Shown: positions 7,718-16,725, numbered from the stretch's first letter. The stretch: DNA of 64,000 bases from CAWBJO01 sp963789175 (GCA_963789175.1 CAWBJO010000002.1:186001-250000); one strand, 5' to 3'. Program-made: numbers and translations. The notes: generated from the letters alone by a model not told the origin.

Positions 7718-9484
7718 ATGACTCCCGAAATCGCCATCTGTCTCGCCATCCTGATCGGTGCGGTCGCATTGTTCGCGTGGGATCGCGTACCGGCCGAGGT
7801 CGTAGCGCTCGGCGTCATGCTGGCGGTGATCGTAACCGGCCTGCTGCCGGCCGACCAGGCGTTCCAGGGTTTCGGCAGCGACACGGTCATCATGATCCTC
7901 GGCCTCCTGATCATGGCGGCCGGCCTCATCCAAACCGGCGTCGTGGACATGACCGGGCGGTTCATATTCGGAATTGCGGGCCGCAATGCCAAGACGTTCC
8001 TGCCGGTCATCACGATTGCCGTCTCGTCGGTTTCGGCCTTCATGAGCAACACGGCGGCGACCGCGTTCTTCGTGCCGCTGGTCATCGGCTACGCCCAGAA
8101 AATCAAAGAGAGTCCGGCGAAATTCCTGCTTCCGCTCGCCTTTGCCTCGATCCTGACGAGCTCGGTCACGCTCATCAGCACGTCGACGAACCTCATCGTG
8201 AGCGGCATTCTCACCGACTTTGGCCAACCGGCAATGGGGATGTTCGAACTCGCCCCGGTCGGCATTCCGGTCGCGGTCGTGGGCATCCTCTACATCGTCA
8301 CGCTCGGCGTTCGCCTCATCCCGGAGCGCGCCAGCCAGCGGCAGCAAGGCGAGATCGGGGAGCGCCGATACCAGGCGGACGTGGTGGTGGTCGAGGGCAG
8401 TCCGCTCATCGGCAAGTCGCTACGCGGGGCGAAGCTCACCAAGAACTTCGGCCTCAACGTCGTCAAGCTTGTACGCGAAGGCGCGGCACTGGCATCGGTA
8501 CGCGGCGTCAAGATCCGCCCCGAAGACGAGCTCATCATCGAGGGCCTGCGGGCCGACCTCCTCAAGATCAAGGATCTCAAGGGCCTCGACTTCAAGGCCG
8601 ACGTGCACCTCGCCGATCCCGAGGTGGCCGATCAAAGCCTTGCTATTGTCGAAGGCGTCATCCTGCCGCGGTCGCCGCTGATCGGCCAAAGCCTGAAAGG
8701 CCTGGAGTTCAAGGAACGCTACGGCCTCAAGGTCCTGGCGCTGCACAGGGCCGGGCGTGTCCCCCACAACATCAGCTCGGCACGGCTCCGGCTCGGCGAC
8801 GTCCTGCTGCTGCAGGGCCGGCCCGAGGACGTCGCGGCGCTCGAGCGCGGCAATCTCTTCAACATCTTCGGCGGCGTCGATCCGCGGCGAACCAACAGCA
8901 CGCGCGCCCCGCTTGCAGCGGCAATCTTCGTGGCAGCTATCCTTGCCGTCACTTTCCTGGGTGTCAGCCTTCCGGTCGCGATGGTGGGCGGCGCCTTCCT
9001 GATGCTCGTCACGCGCTGCCTCACGCCGGAGGAAGCCTACCGGCAAGTGGAATGGAAGGCCCTCATCCTGATCGGCGCCATGCTGTCGCTCGGCGCGGCG
9101 ATGGAGGCGAGCGGCGCCGGCAAGTACCTCGCCAGGCAGATGATCGACCTGGTCGGGGAAGGCAATCCCTATCTTCTCCTCGCCTCATTCTTCGTGCTGA
9201 CGGTGGGGTTGACGCAGCCCATGTCCAACCAGGCGGCGGCCCTGGTCATCCTGCCCATCGCCATGCGGACGGGTCTTGAGCTCGGCGCCAATCCCAGGAC
9301 GTTCGCCATGATGGTGGCCGTGGCGGCGAGCTGCTCCTACCTGACGCCCCTCGAACCGTCATGCCTGATGGTCTACGGGCCCGGAAAGTATCGGTTCTCG
9401 GACTTTCTTCGCGTCGGCTCGCCGCTCACAATCATCATTTTCATCATTGCCATGCTGATCGTTCCGCGTGTCTGGCCACTGTGA
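7718..9484 (+). CDS. SLC13/DASS-family anion transporter with two TrkA-C (RCK_C) domains
   Basis: This 588-residue inner-membrane transporter has two halves of transmembrane helices (about residues 5-205 and 395-588) around a soluble centre (about 210-385). The centre contains two TrkA-C-like repeats, each with a G-x-S-L-(K/R)-G-(A/L) start. The halves carry the family's repeated motifs, SNTAATAFFVPLVIG and STSTNLIVSG in the first and SNQAAALVILPIA in the second. The DASS family moves dicarboxylates, sulfate or related anions with sodium or protons. The RCK_C-containing branch is often annotated as a sulfate or unspecified anion permease, so the substrate is open. Confidence 0.87.
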   Translation: MTPEIAICLAILIGAVALFAWDRVPAEVVALGVMLAVIVTGLLPADQAFQGFGSDTVIMILGLLIMAAGLIQTGVVDMTGRFIFGIAGRNAKTFLPVITIAVSSVSAFMSNTAATAFFVPLVIGYAQKIKESPAKFLLPLAFASILTSSVTLISTSTNLIVSGILTDFGQPAMGMFELAPVGIPVAVVGILYIVTLGVRLIPERASQRQQGEIGERRYQADVVVVEGSPLIGKSLRGAKLTKNFGLNVVKLVREGAALASVRGVKIRPEDELIIEGLRADLLKIKDLKGLDFKADVHLADPEVADQSLAIVEGVILPRSPLIGQSLKGLEFKERYGLKVLALHRAGRVPHNISSARLRLGDVLLLQGRPEDVAALERGNLFNIFGGVDPRRTNSTRAPLAAAIFVAAILAVTFLGVSLPVAMVGGAFLMLVTRCLTPEEAYRQVEWKALILIGAMLSLGAAMEASGAGKYLARQMIDLVGEGNPYLLLASFFVLTVGLTQPMSNQAAALVILPIAMRTGLELGANPRTFAMMVAVAASCSYLTPLEPSCLMVYGPGKYRFSDFLRVGSPLTIIIFIIAMLIVPRVWPL

Positions 9485-9555
9485 GTCGGGCTGCAGATAG
9501 AAAAACGATGCTGCGAGACCGTCGCTGTTGTGGCGTTTCTTAGCCCTCCGATCTC

Positions 9556-9840
9556 ATGTTCACGACCGCCTACCAGACCGGCGCGACGTGGAACGACTCG
9601 TTCTGGGCCAACAAGACCTTCGACGTGTTGCTCATCAAGGCGCGCTCGGAGCTCGATCCCAACAAGCGCGGCGCGATGTATTCGGAGATGCAGAATATCG
9701 TGGCCGACGACGGCGGGGTCGCAGTCCTGATGTTCTACAACTACGTGAACGCTCACGACGCTTCGGTCACCTGCTGTCCGATGGCCTCGAACTGGGACGC
9801 CGACGGAATGAAAGTCACGAAGCGGTGGTGGTTTGCCTGA
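9556..9840 (+). pseudogene. C-terminal remnant of a family 5 (peptide/nickel-type) ABC substrate-binding protein
   Basis: The frame codes for 94 residues matching only the last part of an SBP_bac_5 protein: FTTAYQTGATWNDSFWANKTFD, then a helix with E-L-D-P-N-K-R, then a G-G-V-A-V-L-M-F-Y-N-Y-V-N-A-H segment and the C-terminal basic WW ending. Full-length members exceed 500 residues and begin with a signal peptide; here an in-frame stop lies at 9541 and nothing upstream continues the domain. No permease or ATPase of that transporter is nearby. I read it as the stump of a deleted operon. The rest of 9485-9849 holds no other recognisable feature. Confidence 0.75.
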
Positions 9841-9849
9841 GGCGAGCCG

Positions 9850-11463
9850 CTAGCCTGCCGCATCAGCGAGGATGAGGTCGGCGCCCCGCCAGCCGACCAT
9901 CATGCTCGGTGCATTGATGTTGCCGGTGACGATGTCGGGAAAGACCGACGCGTCGCAAACGCGCAAGCCGGCGATGCCGTGCACCCGCAGTCTCGGATCG
10001 ACGACCGAGGCTGCAGGATCAGGCCCCATGCGGCACGTGCAGCACGGATGATAGACGGTACCGGCGCGCTTGCGGAAGTCGGCGAGAAGTTCATCGTCGC
10101 TCACGCATGTGGGACCGGGCCGCAGCTCCTCGACAAGAAAGCCCGACAGGGGCGGTGCGGCGGCGAGCCGGCGAAGGAACTTCAACCCTTGCACCATCTC
10201 GCTGCAGTCGTGCTCGGTCGACAGGGCATGTGGAGAGATGCGCGGCTGGTCTAACGGATCCGGTGACCTGACGGCGATCTCGCCGCGGCTCGTGGGCCGG
10301 CAGTTGGACAGGCCGAGCGACAGTCCGGAAAAGGGATCGGGCGTGAGGAGGGGACGCTCGCCCTGTTTCGGAACGAGGGTGGAGAAGGCCTGCATGTAGA
10401 GCTGCATGTTGGGGCGCTCATGTTCGGAGCCGGTGCGGAAGAAGCCGCCCCCCTGGTTGACGCCGAGGCTCAAAGGGCCCCGACCGGTGGCGAAGTAGCG
10501 GGCGCCGGCGCGCAGCTTTCCGATCCAGGGCCGAAGCTCATCGTTGAGCGTCGGGACACGGCTTCGCCAAGTGTAGTTGATGCCGAGGTGATCCTTGAGA
10601 TGCGCGCCGACGTTCGGATTGGCGGCACGCACGGCGACGCCCGCCTCCTGAAGGACCCGCGGCGGCCCTATTCCCGAAAGCTGGAGAATTTGCACCGAAT
10701 TCACGGCGCCCGCCGACAGGATCACCTCGCGCGCCGCTCCGACGTTGAAGGTGCGGCCGCGGCGAACGTACTCAATTCCGGTCACGCGCTTGCCGTCGAA
10801 CGTCAGGCGCGTTACGTGCGCCCCGGTCCGGATCCGGAGATTGGCCCTCCGGCGTGCGGGGTGCAGGAAGGCGCGCGCAGCGGAGAACCGCCGGCCGTCT
10901 TTCACGGTCAGATGGTAGTAGCCGACGCCTTCCATGGACGTGCCGTTGAAGTCGGGATTGTAGGGAAGGCCGAGTTGCCGCGCGCTGTCCACGAAGGCAC
11001 GACACAGCGGATGCGCATCGTCGCAGATGTGACGCACATGAAGAGGGCCCTCCGACGCGGCACCATCGGCGTGGCCTTCCATTTCGCGATACGCCTTCAG
11101 GATGTCGGACCAGCTCCAGCCCGGATTTCCGGCCCGATGCCATTCCTCGAAGTCGGCAGGGTCGCCGCGGACATAGACGAGGGCGTTGATGGCGCTCGAA
11201 CCACCGAGGATCTTGCCGCGCGGCCAATAGTCCCGCCGCCCGCCGAGACCTTCGTCGGGCTCGGCCCAGTACATCCAGTTGAGAGATGGATCGTAGAAGG
11301 TCTTGCCGTAGCCCAATGGAATCTGGACCCACAGCCTTCGGTCGCTGCCCCCGGCCTCGAGCAGCAGGACGCGGTGACGACTATCGGCCGACAGGCGGTA
11401 GGCGAGGGCGCATCCGGCCGATCCGGCTCCGACGACGATGTAGTCGTAGATCTCTTCGGTCAA
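9850..11463 (-). CDS. GMC family FAD-dependent oxidoreductase (choline-dehydrogenase-like)
   Basis: This 537-residue flavoprotein begins with the dinucleotide fold VVGAGSAGCALAYRLS and E at the end of the second strand (LLLEAGG). The GMC signatures W-P-R-G-K-I-L-G-G-S-S-A-I-N and the SAGAVNSVQILQLSGIG segment follow. The catalytic histidine lies in Y-H-P-C-C-T-C-R-M-G, where the usual G-T is C-T. The C-terminal partner region is NINAPSMM. Enzymes of this kind oxidise alcohols such as choline, polyethylene glycol or polyols, and the exact substrate cannot be read. It is divergent from an enolase-superfamily gene, pointing to a shared alcohol or sugar-acid pathway. Confidence 0.9.
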   Translation of the reverse strand: MTEEIYDYIVVGAGSAGCALAYRLSADSRHRVLLLEAGGSDRRLWVQIPLGYGKTFYDPSLNWMYWAEPDEGLGGRRDYWPRGKILGGSSAINALVYVRGDPADFEEWHRAGNPGWSWSDILKAYREMEGHADGAASEGPLHVRHICDDAHPLCRAFVDSARQLGLPYNPDFNGTSMEGVGYYHLTVKDGRRFSAARAFLHPARRRANLRIRTGAHVTRLTFDGKRVTGIEYVRRGRTFNVGAAREVILSAGAVNSVQILQLSGIGPPRVLQEAGVAVRAANPNVGAHLKDHLGINYTWRSRVPTLNDELRPWIGKLRAGARYFATGRGPLSLGVNQGGGFFRTGSEHERPNMQLYMQAFSTLVPKQGERPLLTPDPFSGLSLGLSNCRPTSRGEIAVRSPDPLDQPRISPHALSTEHDCSEMVQGLKFLRRLAAAPPLSGFLVEELRPGPTCVSDDELLADFRKRAGTVYHPCCTCRMGPDPAASVVDPRLRVHGIAGLRVCDASVFPDIVTGNINAPSMMVGWRGADLILADAAG

Positions 11464-11585
11464 GCGGCCTCACCCACGGCGGCGTTCCAGCACAACAGCA
11501 ATCGAGCAACCGCCTTCCTCTGTTGCCTGCCGGGCCGTGATCGACCATAAGCAATCGGGATGCGTCATAGCGGGGAATGCAGCAT

Positions 11586-12779
11586 ATGAAAGTCACCGAT
11601 CTCAAGATCTTCGTGGTGGGAAATCCGCCGCCCGGATGGGGCGGACGCTATTTCATATTCGTGAAGCTTACCACCAGCGACGGCATCAGCGGCATCGGCG
11701 AGTGCTACGGAGCGACCTTTGGCCCCAGGGCCATGACCGCGATGATCGAGGACACGTTCCAGCGCCACGTCCACGGCATGAATCCGTTCCATATCGAATC
11801 GCTGTGGCGTCGGGTCTACGGAACGGGCTACACGCTGCGCCCCGACGTCTCCCTCATGGCCGTGCTTTCAGGCATCGAGATCGCGCTGTGGGACATCAAG
11901 GGAAAGGCGACCGGCAAGCCGGTGTACGAACTCCTGGGCGGACGCGTGCACGAAGCCCTGCGCTCGTACACCTACATCTATCCCGATCTCGCCAAGGGCC
12001 AGGACCACTCCGTGTACTGGAATGCGGAGCAGTCGGCGGAGCGCGCGTCCGACTATGTGCGGCAGGGATTCACCGCCATCAAGTTCGATCCCGCCGCACC
12101 CTATTCCAGCTTCGATCCGCGGCAGCCGTCGCTGGCATCTCTCGACCTGTGCGAAAAGTTCTGCAGGCTCCTTCGCGAAGCGGTCGGCAGCAAGGCCGAC
12201 CTTCTGTTTGGCACGCACGGACAGTTCACGGCTTCCGGCGCCATCCGGCTCGCCCGGCGCATCGAGCCCTACGATCCCCTGTGGTTCGAAGAGCCGACGC
12301 CGCCGGAGATGCCAGAGGAGATGGCGCGGGTCGCCGCGGCGACCACCATTCCGGTCGCCACCGGCGAACGGCTCACGACCAAATATGAGTTCGCCCGTGT
12401 GCTGGCGTGCGGGGCTGCGTCGATCCTGCAAATGGCGCTCGGCCGGGTCGGCGGCATCATGGAAGCGAAAAAGATCGCGGCAATGGCCGAGGCCCACTAT
12501 GCACAGATCGCGCCGCATCTCTATGCCGGGCCCGTCGAGGGTGCGGCGAATGTCCACTTCGCTGCCTCGCTCCCGAATTTCCTCATCCTCGAAAGCATCG
12601 AGCAGTGGGGCGGCTTCCACACCAAGATCCTCAAGAAGCCGATCCGATGGGAAGCCGGCTTCGTGATTCCGCCGACCGAGCCCGGACTCGGCATCGAGCT
12701 CAACGAGGAGGTGGCGCTCGCCCATCCCTATTCGGGAAGCGAACTTCATCTCGAGATGGTCAACCACCCGGTGCGCTGA
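11586..12779 (+). CDS. Mandelate racemase/muconate lactonizing enzyme family protein
   Basis: This enolase-superfamily protein has 397 residues from the ATG at 11586 (an ATG at 11577 adds three). The capping domain occupies about residues 1-130 and ends in the EIALWDIKGKATGKP signature; the barrel follows. Metal and acid/base positions include W-F-E-E-P, ATGERL and I-A-P-H-L. The first metal-ligand position reads F-G-T-H-G-Q instead of D-x-N, as in mannonate/tartrate-dehydratase-like branches. It probably dehydrates or racemises a sugar acid. One base separates its stop from the next gene, a beta-hydroxyacid dehydrogenase, so the two are co-transcribed. Confidence 0.87.
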   Translation: MKVTDLKIFVVGNPPPGWGGRYFIFVKLTTSDGISGIGECYGATFGPRAMTAMIEDTFQRHVHGMNPFHIESLWRRVYGTGYTLRPDVSLMAVLSGIEIALWDIKGKATGKPVYELLGGRVHEALRSYTYIYPDLAKGQDHSVYWNAEQSAERASDYVRQGFTAIKFDPAAPYSSFDPRQPSLASLDLCEKFCRLLREAVGSKADLLFGTHGQFTASGAIRLARRIEPYDPLWFEEPTPPEMPEEMARVAAATTIPVATGERLTTKYEFARVLACGAASILQMALGRVGGIMEAKKIAAMAEAHYAQIAPHLYAGPVEGAANVHFAASLPNFLILESIEQWGGFHTKILKKPIRWEAGFVIPPTEPGLGIELNEEVALAHPYSGSELHLEMVNHPVR

Positions 12780-12780
12780 G

Positions 12781-13680
12781 ATGCGGTACGGCTATGTCGG
12801 TCTCGGCAATCTCGGCGGCCACCTCGCGCTGAGCCTGCTGCGGAGCGGGTTCGACGTCACGGTCCACGACAGCGAGCGCGCCCAGGCGGAACGGCATCTG
12901 CAGGCCGGGGCCAAATGGGCCGACAGCGTGCGCGGGCTTGCAAGCGAAGTCGATGCGATCTTCACCTGCCTACCGTCGCCTGCCGTCTCGGAGCGAGTCC
13001 TTCTCGACATCATTGCAGGAGCCAGGCCGGGCGCGACGTGGATCGAGATGTCGACACTCGGCCGCGACGACGTGCAAAGGCTGGCGAGCAAGGCCGCGCA
13101 GTCGGGGCTGCGCGTGCTCGAATGCCCAGTGACCGGCGGAGTCCACCTGGCCGCCCTGGGCAAGATCACGCTGCTCGTCGGAGGCGAGAAGGACATCTTC
13201 GCCTCGCACGAGCCCGCGATCAGGGCCATGGGCGGCAAGCTCTTTCACATGGGGCCGCTGGGCTCGGCGGCAATCATCAAGGTGATCACCAACATGCTCG
13301 CCTTCATTCACCTCGTCGCCGACGGCGAGGCCCTGATGCTGGCCAAACGCGGCGGCCTCGACCTGGGGCAAGCGTGGCAAGCCATTTCCGCAAGCTCGGG
13401 CACCAGCTTCGTTCACGAGACGGAAGGCCAGCTCATTCTCAACGGCAGCTACGACATCGCCTTCACCATGGATCTCGCCGCGAAGGACCTTGGTTTCGCC
13501 ATGGGGTTCGGCGAGGAATTCGGCGTGCCGCTGGCGCTCGCCGGCCGGACGAGCGAGATCTTCCGGGAGGCGCGCGAGGCCTATGGCGGTAGTGCGCAAT
13601 CCACCCAGGTCGTCAAGCTCCTCGAAGATGCTCTCGGCACGGAGCTTCGGGCCCCTGGGTTTCCGTCCCGTCTCGAATGA
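12781..13680 (+). CDS. NAD(P)-dependent beta-hydroxyacid dehydrogenase (3-hydroxyisobutyrate dehydrogenase family)
   Basis: This 299-residue protein is of standard length. The N-terminal Rossmann fold has Y-V-G-L-G-N-L-G-G and a basic/acidic end of strand two (VHDSE). The substrate loop is ECPVTGGVHLAALGK, and the catalytic lysine is in the helix G-S-A-A-I-I-K-V-I-T-N. Relatives reduce or oxidise 3-hydroxyisobutyrate, tartronate semialdehyde, L-threonate and sulfolactaldehyde. It starts one base after an enolase-superfamily gene, so a step in sugar-acid catabolism is likely, but the substrate is inferred. Confidence 0.9.
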   Translation: MRYGYVGLGNLGGHLALSLLRSGFDVTVHDSERAQAERHLQAGAKWADSVRGLASEVDAIFTCLPSPAVSERVLLDIIAGARPGATWIEMSTLGRDDVQRLASKAAQSGLRVLECPVTGGVHLAALGKITLLVGGEKDIFASHEPAIRAMGGKLFHMGPLGSAAIIKVITNMLAFIHLVADGEALMLAKRGGLDLGQAWQAISASSGTSFVHETEGQLILNGSYDIAFTMDLAAKDLGFAMGFGEEFGVPLALAGRTSEIFREAREAYGGSAQSTQVVKLLEDALGTELRAPGFPSRLE

Positions 13681-13689
13681 CGGGCAAGC

Positions 13690-14388
13690 TCAGAGAGGCG
13701 CGAGGCGTCCCTGGAGACGACGAAGGACCGCGTCTGTCAGGCGCTCGCATCGCCAGCCATCGAAGCGGTAGGCTTCGGCGATCGTCGAGCCGAGCGTGCG
13801 CTCGAGAGCGAGTCGCAGGCTCTGGCGGGCGCGATGCAGACGCGACCTCACCGTCTCGGCCTTGATGCCAAGCTGGATCGCCGTCTCCTCGACGGTCAGC
13901 TGCTCGATCTCGCGCAGCACGAACACGACGCGAAACCGCTCCGGCAGATCGTCGATCAGTCGGTCAAGAATATTGCGCATTTCGCTCCGCCCCGTTTCGA
14001 TCTCCGGATTGGCGGCCAGGCCAGGGAAGAGGATGAGTCGAGCCTCGCCGGGCTTGTCGAGATCGACGGCGTCGAGGCCGACGGTCGGCCGCCGTTTGCG
14101 TTTCCGGCCCAAAGCCTCGTTGATGGCGATGCGGGTCAGCCATGTTGCGAACGAGGACTCGCCGCGGAAGTCGGCGAGGTGGGCGAAGGCCCGCAGATAC
14201 GTTTCCTGAACCGCGTCCTCGGCTTCCATGTCGTCGCCCAGGATGCCGCGCGCCGTCCGGTACAGGCGCTGATTGTAGCGCTTCATGATCCCGCGGAAGG
14301 CACTTGACCGCCCCTCGCGCGCCTCTCTGACCAAGCAGGTCTCGCTCGTTCCAAACGTTGCGGAATCAATGGCTTGACGGGTCTTCAT
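13690..14388 (-). CDS. ECF-type RNA polymerase sigma factor
   Basis: This 232-residue protein has sigma region 2 (YNQRLYRTARGILGD, then A-E-D-A-V-Q-E-T-Y-L-R-A, W-L-T-R-I-A-I-N) at about residues 35-100 and region 4 (LPERFRVVFVLREIEQLT followed by a helix-turn-helix) at about 150-205. About 30 residues follow, including FDGWRCERLTDAVLRRL, a tail seen in one large ECF group. It lacks neighbouring nepR and phyR genes, so it is not obviously EcfG. No anti-sigma gene adjoins it. It is divergent from two secreted proteins (14579, 14992) that are its likely targets. Confidence 0.92.
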   Translation of the reverse strand: MKTRQAIDSATFGTSETCLVREAREGRSSAFRGIMKRYNQRLYRTARGILGDDMEAEDAVQETYLRAFAHLADFRGESSFATWLTRIAINEALGRKRKRRPTVGLDAVDLDKPGEARLILFPGLAANPEIETGRSEMRNILDRLIDDLPERFRVVFVLREIEQLTVEETAIQLGIKAETVRSRLHRARQSLRLALERTLGSTIAEAYRFDGWRCERLTDAVLRRLQGRLAPL

Positions 14389-14578
14389 CTGTCGTTCCGA
14401 TCACCGGGTCTTCGGTCAAGGTACCCCACGTCGGGACCCCGCGCACAGCCGGGCTTCACGAATGGTTGCCGCACAGCACACTTGGATGCCTGAAAGGCCG
14501 GAAAGGTTCCCGGTAATCTTCAGGAACTTCCGTGGTGCTCGACCCATCCAACTGGCGCCAACCAAGATGGAGACACCC

Positions 14579-14995
14579 ATGAGATTTTCCGCACTTCTGC
14601 TCGCCACGGTCCTGTCGCTCGGCGCGCCCATGGCGCTCGCCGCCGACGATGTCACTGCGGCGCCACCGCCGGGTGCCTACAAGCCGGTCAGTAGCCTCGT
14701 CAAACTGCCGGATTTCCTTCCCGGCCTCGGTCAGCTCTATGTCGATCCGGCTACGCTGCCGGCAGGTCCGTTCCTTGCCTACGACCACGACGGCAAGCTC
14801 GTCAGCACCATCTACATGATCCCGGTCGAGGACCTCAATCCGGACAAGCGATATGACGACCTCGCCGCTCCCGGCGGCAATGTCGATCACGTCGACGTCT
14901 ACTTCAACGCGGGTCATCCCGGCGTGGAGAAGCCCCATGCCCATGTCGTGATGTGGCACGTTCCGCAGACAGACGAGGCCCGCGTCGCCAAGTGA
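14579..14995 (+). CDS. Secreted TTHB210-like protein
   Basis: This 138-residue protein has a clear signal peptide (M-R-F-S-A-L-L-L-A ... A-L-A-A-D), so the exported form is about 115 residues. The mature part has a proline-rich start, G-Q-L-Y-V-D-P-A-T-L-P-A-G-P, a G-K-L-V-S-T-I-Y-M-I-P strand and a histidine-rich end (DHVDVYFNAGHPG, HAHVVMWHV). This pattern resembles TTHB210 of Thermus, a protein reported to be under a sigma-E/anti-sigma-E system; the match is from memory. The start has GGAGA upstream. A GTGA overlap couples it to the cupredoxin gene. The histidines could bind metal. Confidence 0.65.
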   Translation: MRFSALLLATVLSLGAPMALAADDVTAAPPPGAYKPVSSLVKLPDFLPGLGQLYVDPATLPAGPFLAYDHDGKLVSTIYMIPVEDLNPDKRYDDLAAPGGNVDHVDVYFNAGHPGVEKPHAHVVMWHVPQTDEARVAK

Positions 14996-15492
14996 TCCTC
15001 ACGCGCCGGCACGCACTCGGGCTCGGCGGCTGCATCGCCGCCGCGCTCGTCCTGCCGCCATTGACCGACGCCGCCGACATCGACGTCGTGATGGAAGGCA
15101 CCGCCGACGGGTCGATCGTTTGGTTCAATCCGATCGGGCTGCAAGTGAAGCCCGGCCAAACGGTGCGGTGGGTCAACCGCGATCCTGGCAATTCGCACAC
15201 GACCACCTCCTACCATCCGAGCAACGGCGGGCGACCGCTACGGCTGCCATCGGCGGCTCGCCCCTGGGACTCCGACTACCTCCTGCCGAACGACACCTTC
15301 GCCGTCGTCTTCGAGACGGTCGGAGTCTACGACTATTTCTGCCGACCGCATGAGCATGCCGGCATGGTCGGGCGGATTGTGGTCGGTGAGCCGGGCGACG
15401 TCGCGTACAGCGACAAAGGCCTGCCGAAGGCGGCGGCAGAAGCGTTTCCGTCGGTCGCCGAGATACTCGCAAAGGGCCGCATCGGTAGGTGA
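14992..15492 (+). CDS. Cupredoxin (plastocyanin-like), exported
   Basis: The product is 166 residues from a GTG at 14992 that overlaps the preceding stop as GTGA. The N-terminus T-R-R-H-A-L-G-L-G-G followed by a hydrophobic run resembles a twin-arginine signal. The fold shows G-L-Q-V-K-P-G-Q-T-V-R-W-V-N, the first copper histidine in NSHTTT, and the C-terminal ligand loop Y-F-C-R-P-H-E-H-A-G-M, giving Cys, His and Met. A blue copper electron-carrier site is therefore likely. It may work with the TTHB210-like protein under the divergent ECF sigma factor. An ATG at 14953 would add 13 residues. Confidence 0.82.
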   Translation: MILTRRHALGLGGCIAAALVLPPLTDAADIDVVMEGTADGSIVWFNPIGLQVKPGQTVRWVNRDPGNSHTTTSYHPSNGGRPLRLPSAARPWDSDYLLPNDTFAVVFETVGVYDYFCRPHEHAGMVGRIVVGEPGDVAYSDKGLPKAAAEAFPSVAEILAKGRIGR

Positions 15493-15600
15493 ACACGCTT
15501 CACCGGACGGCTTCGGGTTGAATCGACAGCGCTGCCGGGGCGGTGGCATAAGATGTCTTCAGTCGCAGGGCGCGCCAATGCCCCGCATCGGGGACTCGAC

Positions 15601-16725
15601 ATGAAGATCGTCAGCATCACCGCCACGCCGCTGTTTTGCGCGTTCAAGCAGCCCTATCACTGGTCACGCGGCGTCAATCACGGGGCCCCGGTCATTCTCA
15701 TCGAGGTCGAGACGGATAGCGGGATCACGGGGATCGGCGAGTCAGTCGCGAGCCCGGCAGTCGGACCGGTGCTGGAGATCCTGAACCACGCGATACCGGC
15801 GTTCACCGGCAAGTCCGCCTATGACGGCAACCGGTTGATTTGGGACTACTACCTGACGGGCTTCAATTCGAAAGGCACCGGCCGGGCGCCGCGCTATTTC
15901 TCGCAGGCAATGGCAGGACTCGAGCTCGCCTTGTGGGACGTGGTGGGCAAGGCGGCGGGTCAACCGCTCCATCAACTCCTCGGCGGCGCGGTGCACGACA
16001 CGGTGAAGTACTTCGGATTCGTCCAGGGCGACACACCCGCCGAGATCGCCGCGCATGCGCGCAGCCTCGCCAAGCAGGGCTTCGAGGTGCTGTATGTCAA
16101 GACCGGCCGGGGCAATGCCCTCGATCTCGACATCGTCCGGTCGGTTCGCGAAGCTCTTCCGGGAATCCGCTTGCGGCTCGACAGCAACGAGGCGTGGGAC
16201 ATGCTCAATGCGCGCGCCATGTTCGAGCGGCTCAAGGCCTTCCACATCGAGTTCATCGAGCAGCCGCTGCCGGCGCGGACCGGGACGCAAGCGCTCGCCG
16301 AGTTGCGGTCCCTGGTCGACATACCGATCGCGGCGGATCAAACCGTCTACAGTCCCGAAGACGTCCTCGACGTCTGTCGGCACCGCGCCGCCGACGTCAT
16401 CGTGCTCGGACTTCACGAAACGTGCGGCGTCGTGCGCTTCCGAAAGGCCGCCGCGGTGGCCGAGGCGGCGGGAATCAACATCTGCCTGCACGGAGTCTTC
16501 GAAACGGGAATCACCACCTCGGCGTCGAACCAGGTGGCGGCGACCATAGGCAACCTGGACGACGGCAACCAAATCATGTGCCAGCTCCTGGTCGAAGACA
16601 TCGTGGCGCGGCCGTCGCTCGTGCCGGTAAAAGGCGCGCTGCCGATTTCGACACTGCCGGGCCTTGGCTTCGAGCTCGATCGGGACGCCGTCGGCCGAGC
16701 CAAGGAAGCCTATACCAAGCTCTGA
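15601..16725 (+). CDS. Mandelate racemase/muconate lactonizing enzyme family protein
   Basis: The product is 374 residues from the ATG at 15601; an in-frame ATG at 15553 adds 16. The capping domain ends in LELALWDVVGKAAGQPL, and the barrel carries the lysine in V-K-T-G, metal ligands in L-D-S-N-E-A-W, F-I-E-Q-P and A-A-D-Q-T, and a C-terminal C-L-H-G-V-F-E-T-G. This D-x-N, E, D/E arrangement is that of muconate-cycloisomerase-like and sugar-acid dehydratases. It differs from the other enolase-superfamily gene at 11586, so the two probably act on different acids. It stands alone between the cupredoxin and a ureohydrolase. Confidence 0.87.
   Translation: MKIVSITATPLFCAFKQPYHWSRGVNHGAPVILIEVETDSGITGIGESVASPAVGPVLEILNHAIPAFTGKSAYDGNRLIWDYYLTGFNSKGTGRAPRYFSQAMAGLELALWDVVGKAAGQPLHQLLGGAVHDTVKYFGFVQGDTPAEIAAHARSLAKQGFEVLYVKTGRGNALDLDIVRSVREALPGIRLRLDSNEAWDMLNARAMFERLKAFHIEFIEQPLPARTGTQALAELRSLVDIPIAADQTVYSPEDVLDVCRHRAADVIVLGLHETCGVVRFRKAAAVAEAAGINICLHGVFETGITTSASNQVAATIGNLDDGNQIMCQLLVEDIVARPSLVPVKGALPISTLPGLGFELDRDAVGRAKEAYTKL

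Noticed and set aside
13690..14388. Identification of the ECF sigma factor as EcfG itself
   Set aside because: There are no nepR or phyR genes next to it, it has a long C-terminal tail, and no exact EcfG site lies before it or before the divergent genes.
14523..14578. A GGAAC at 14523 as an ECF promoter for the TTHB210-like gene
   Set aside because: No CGTT or similar -10 lies 16-17 bases after it, so the match is half a site only.
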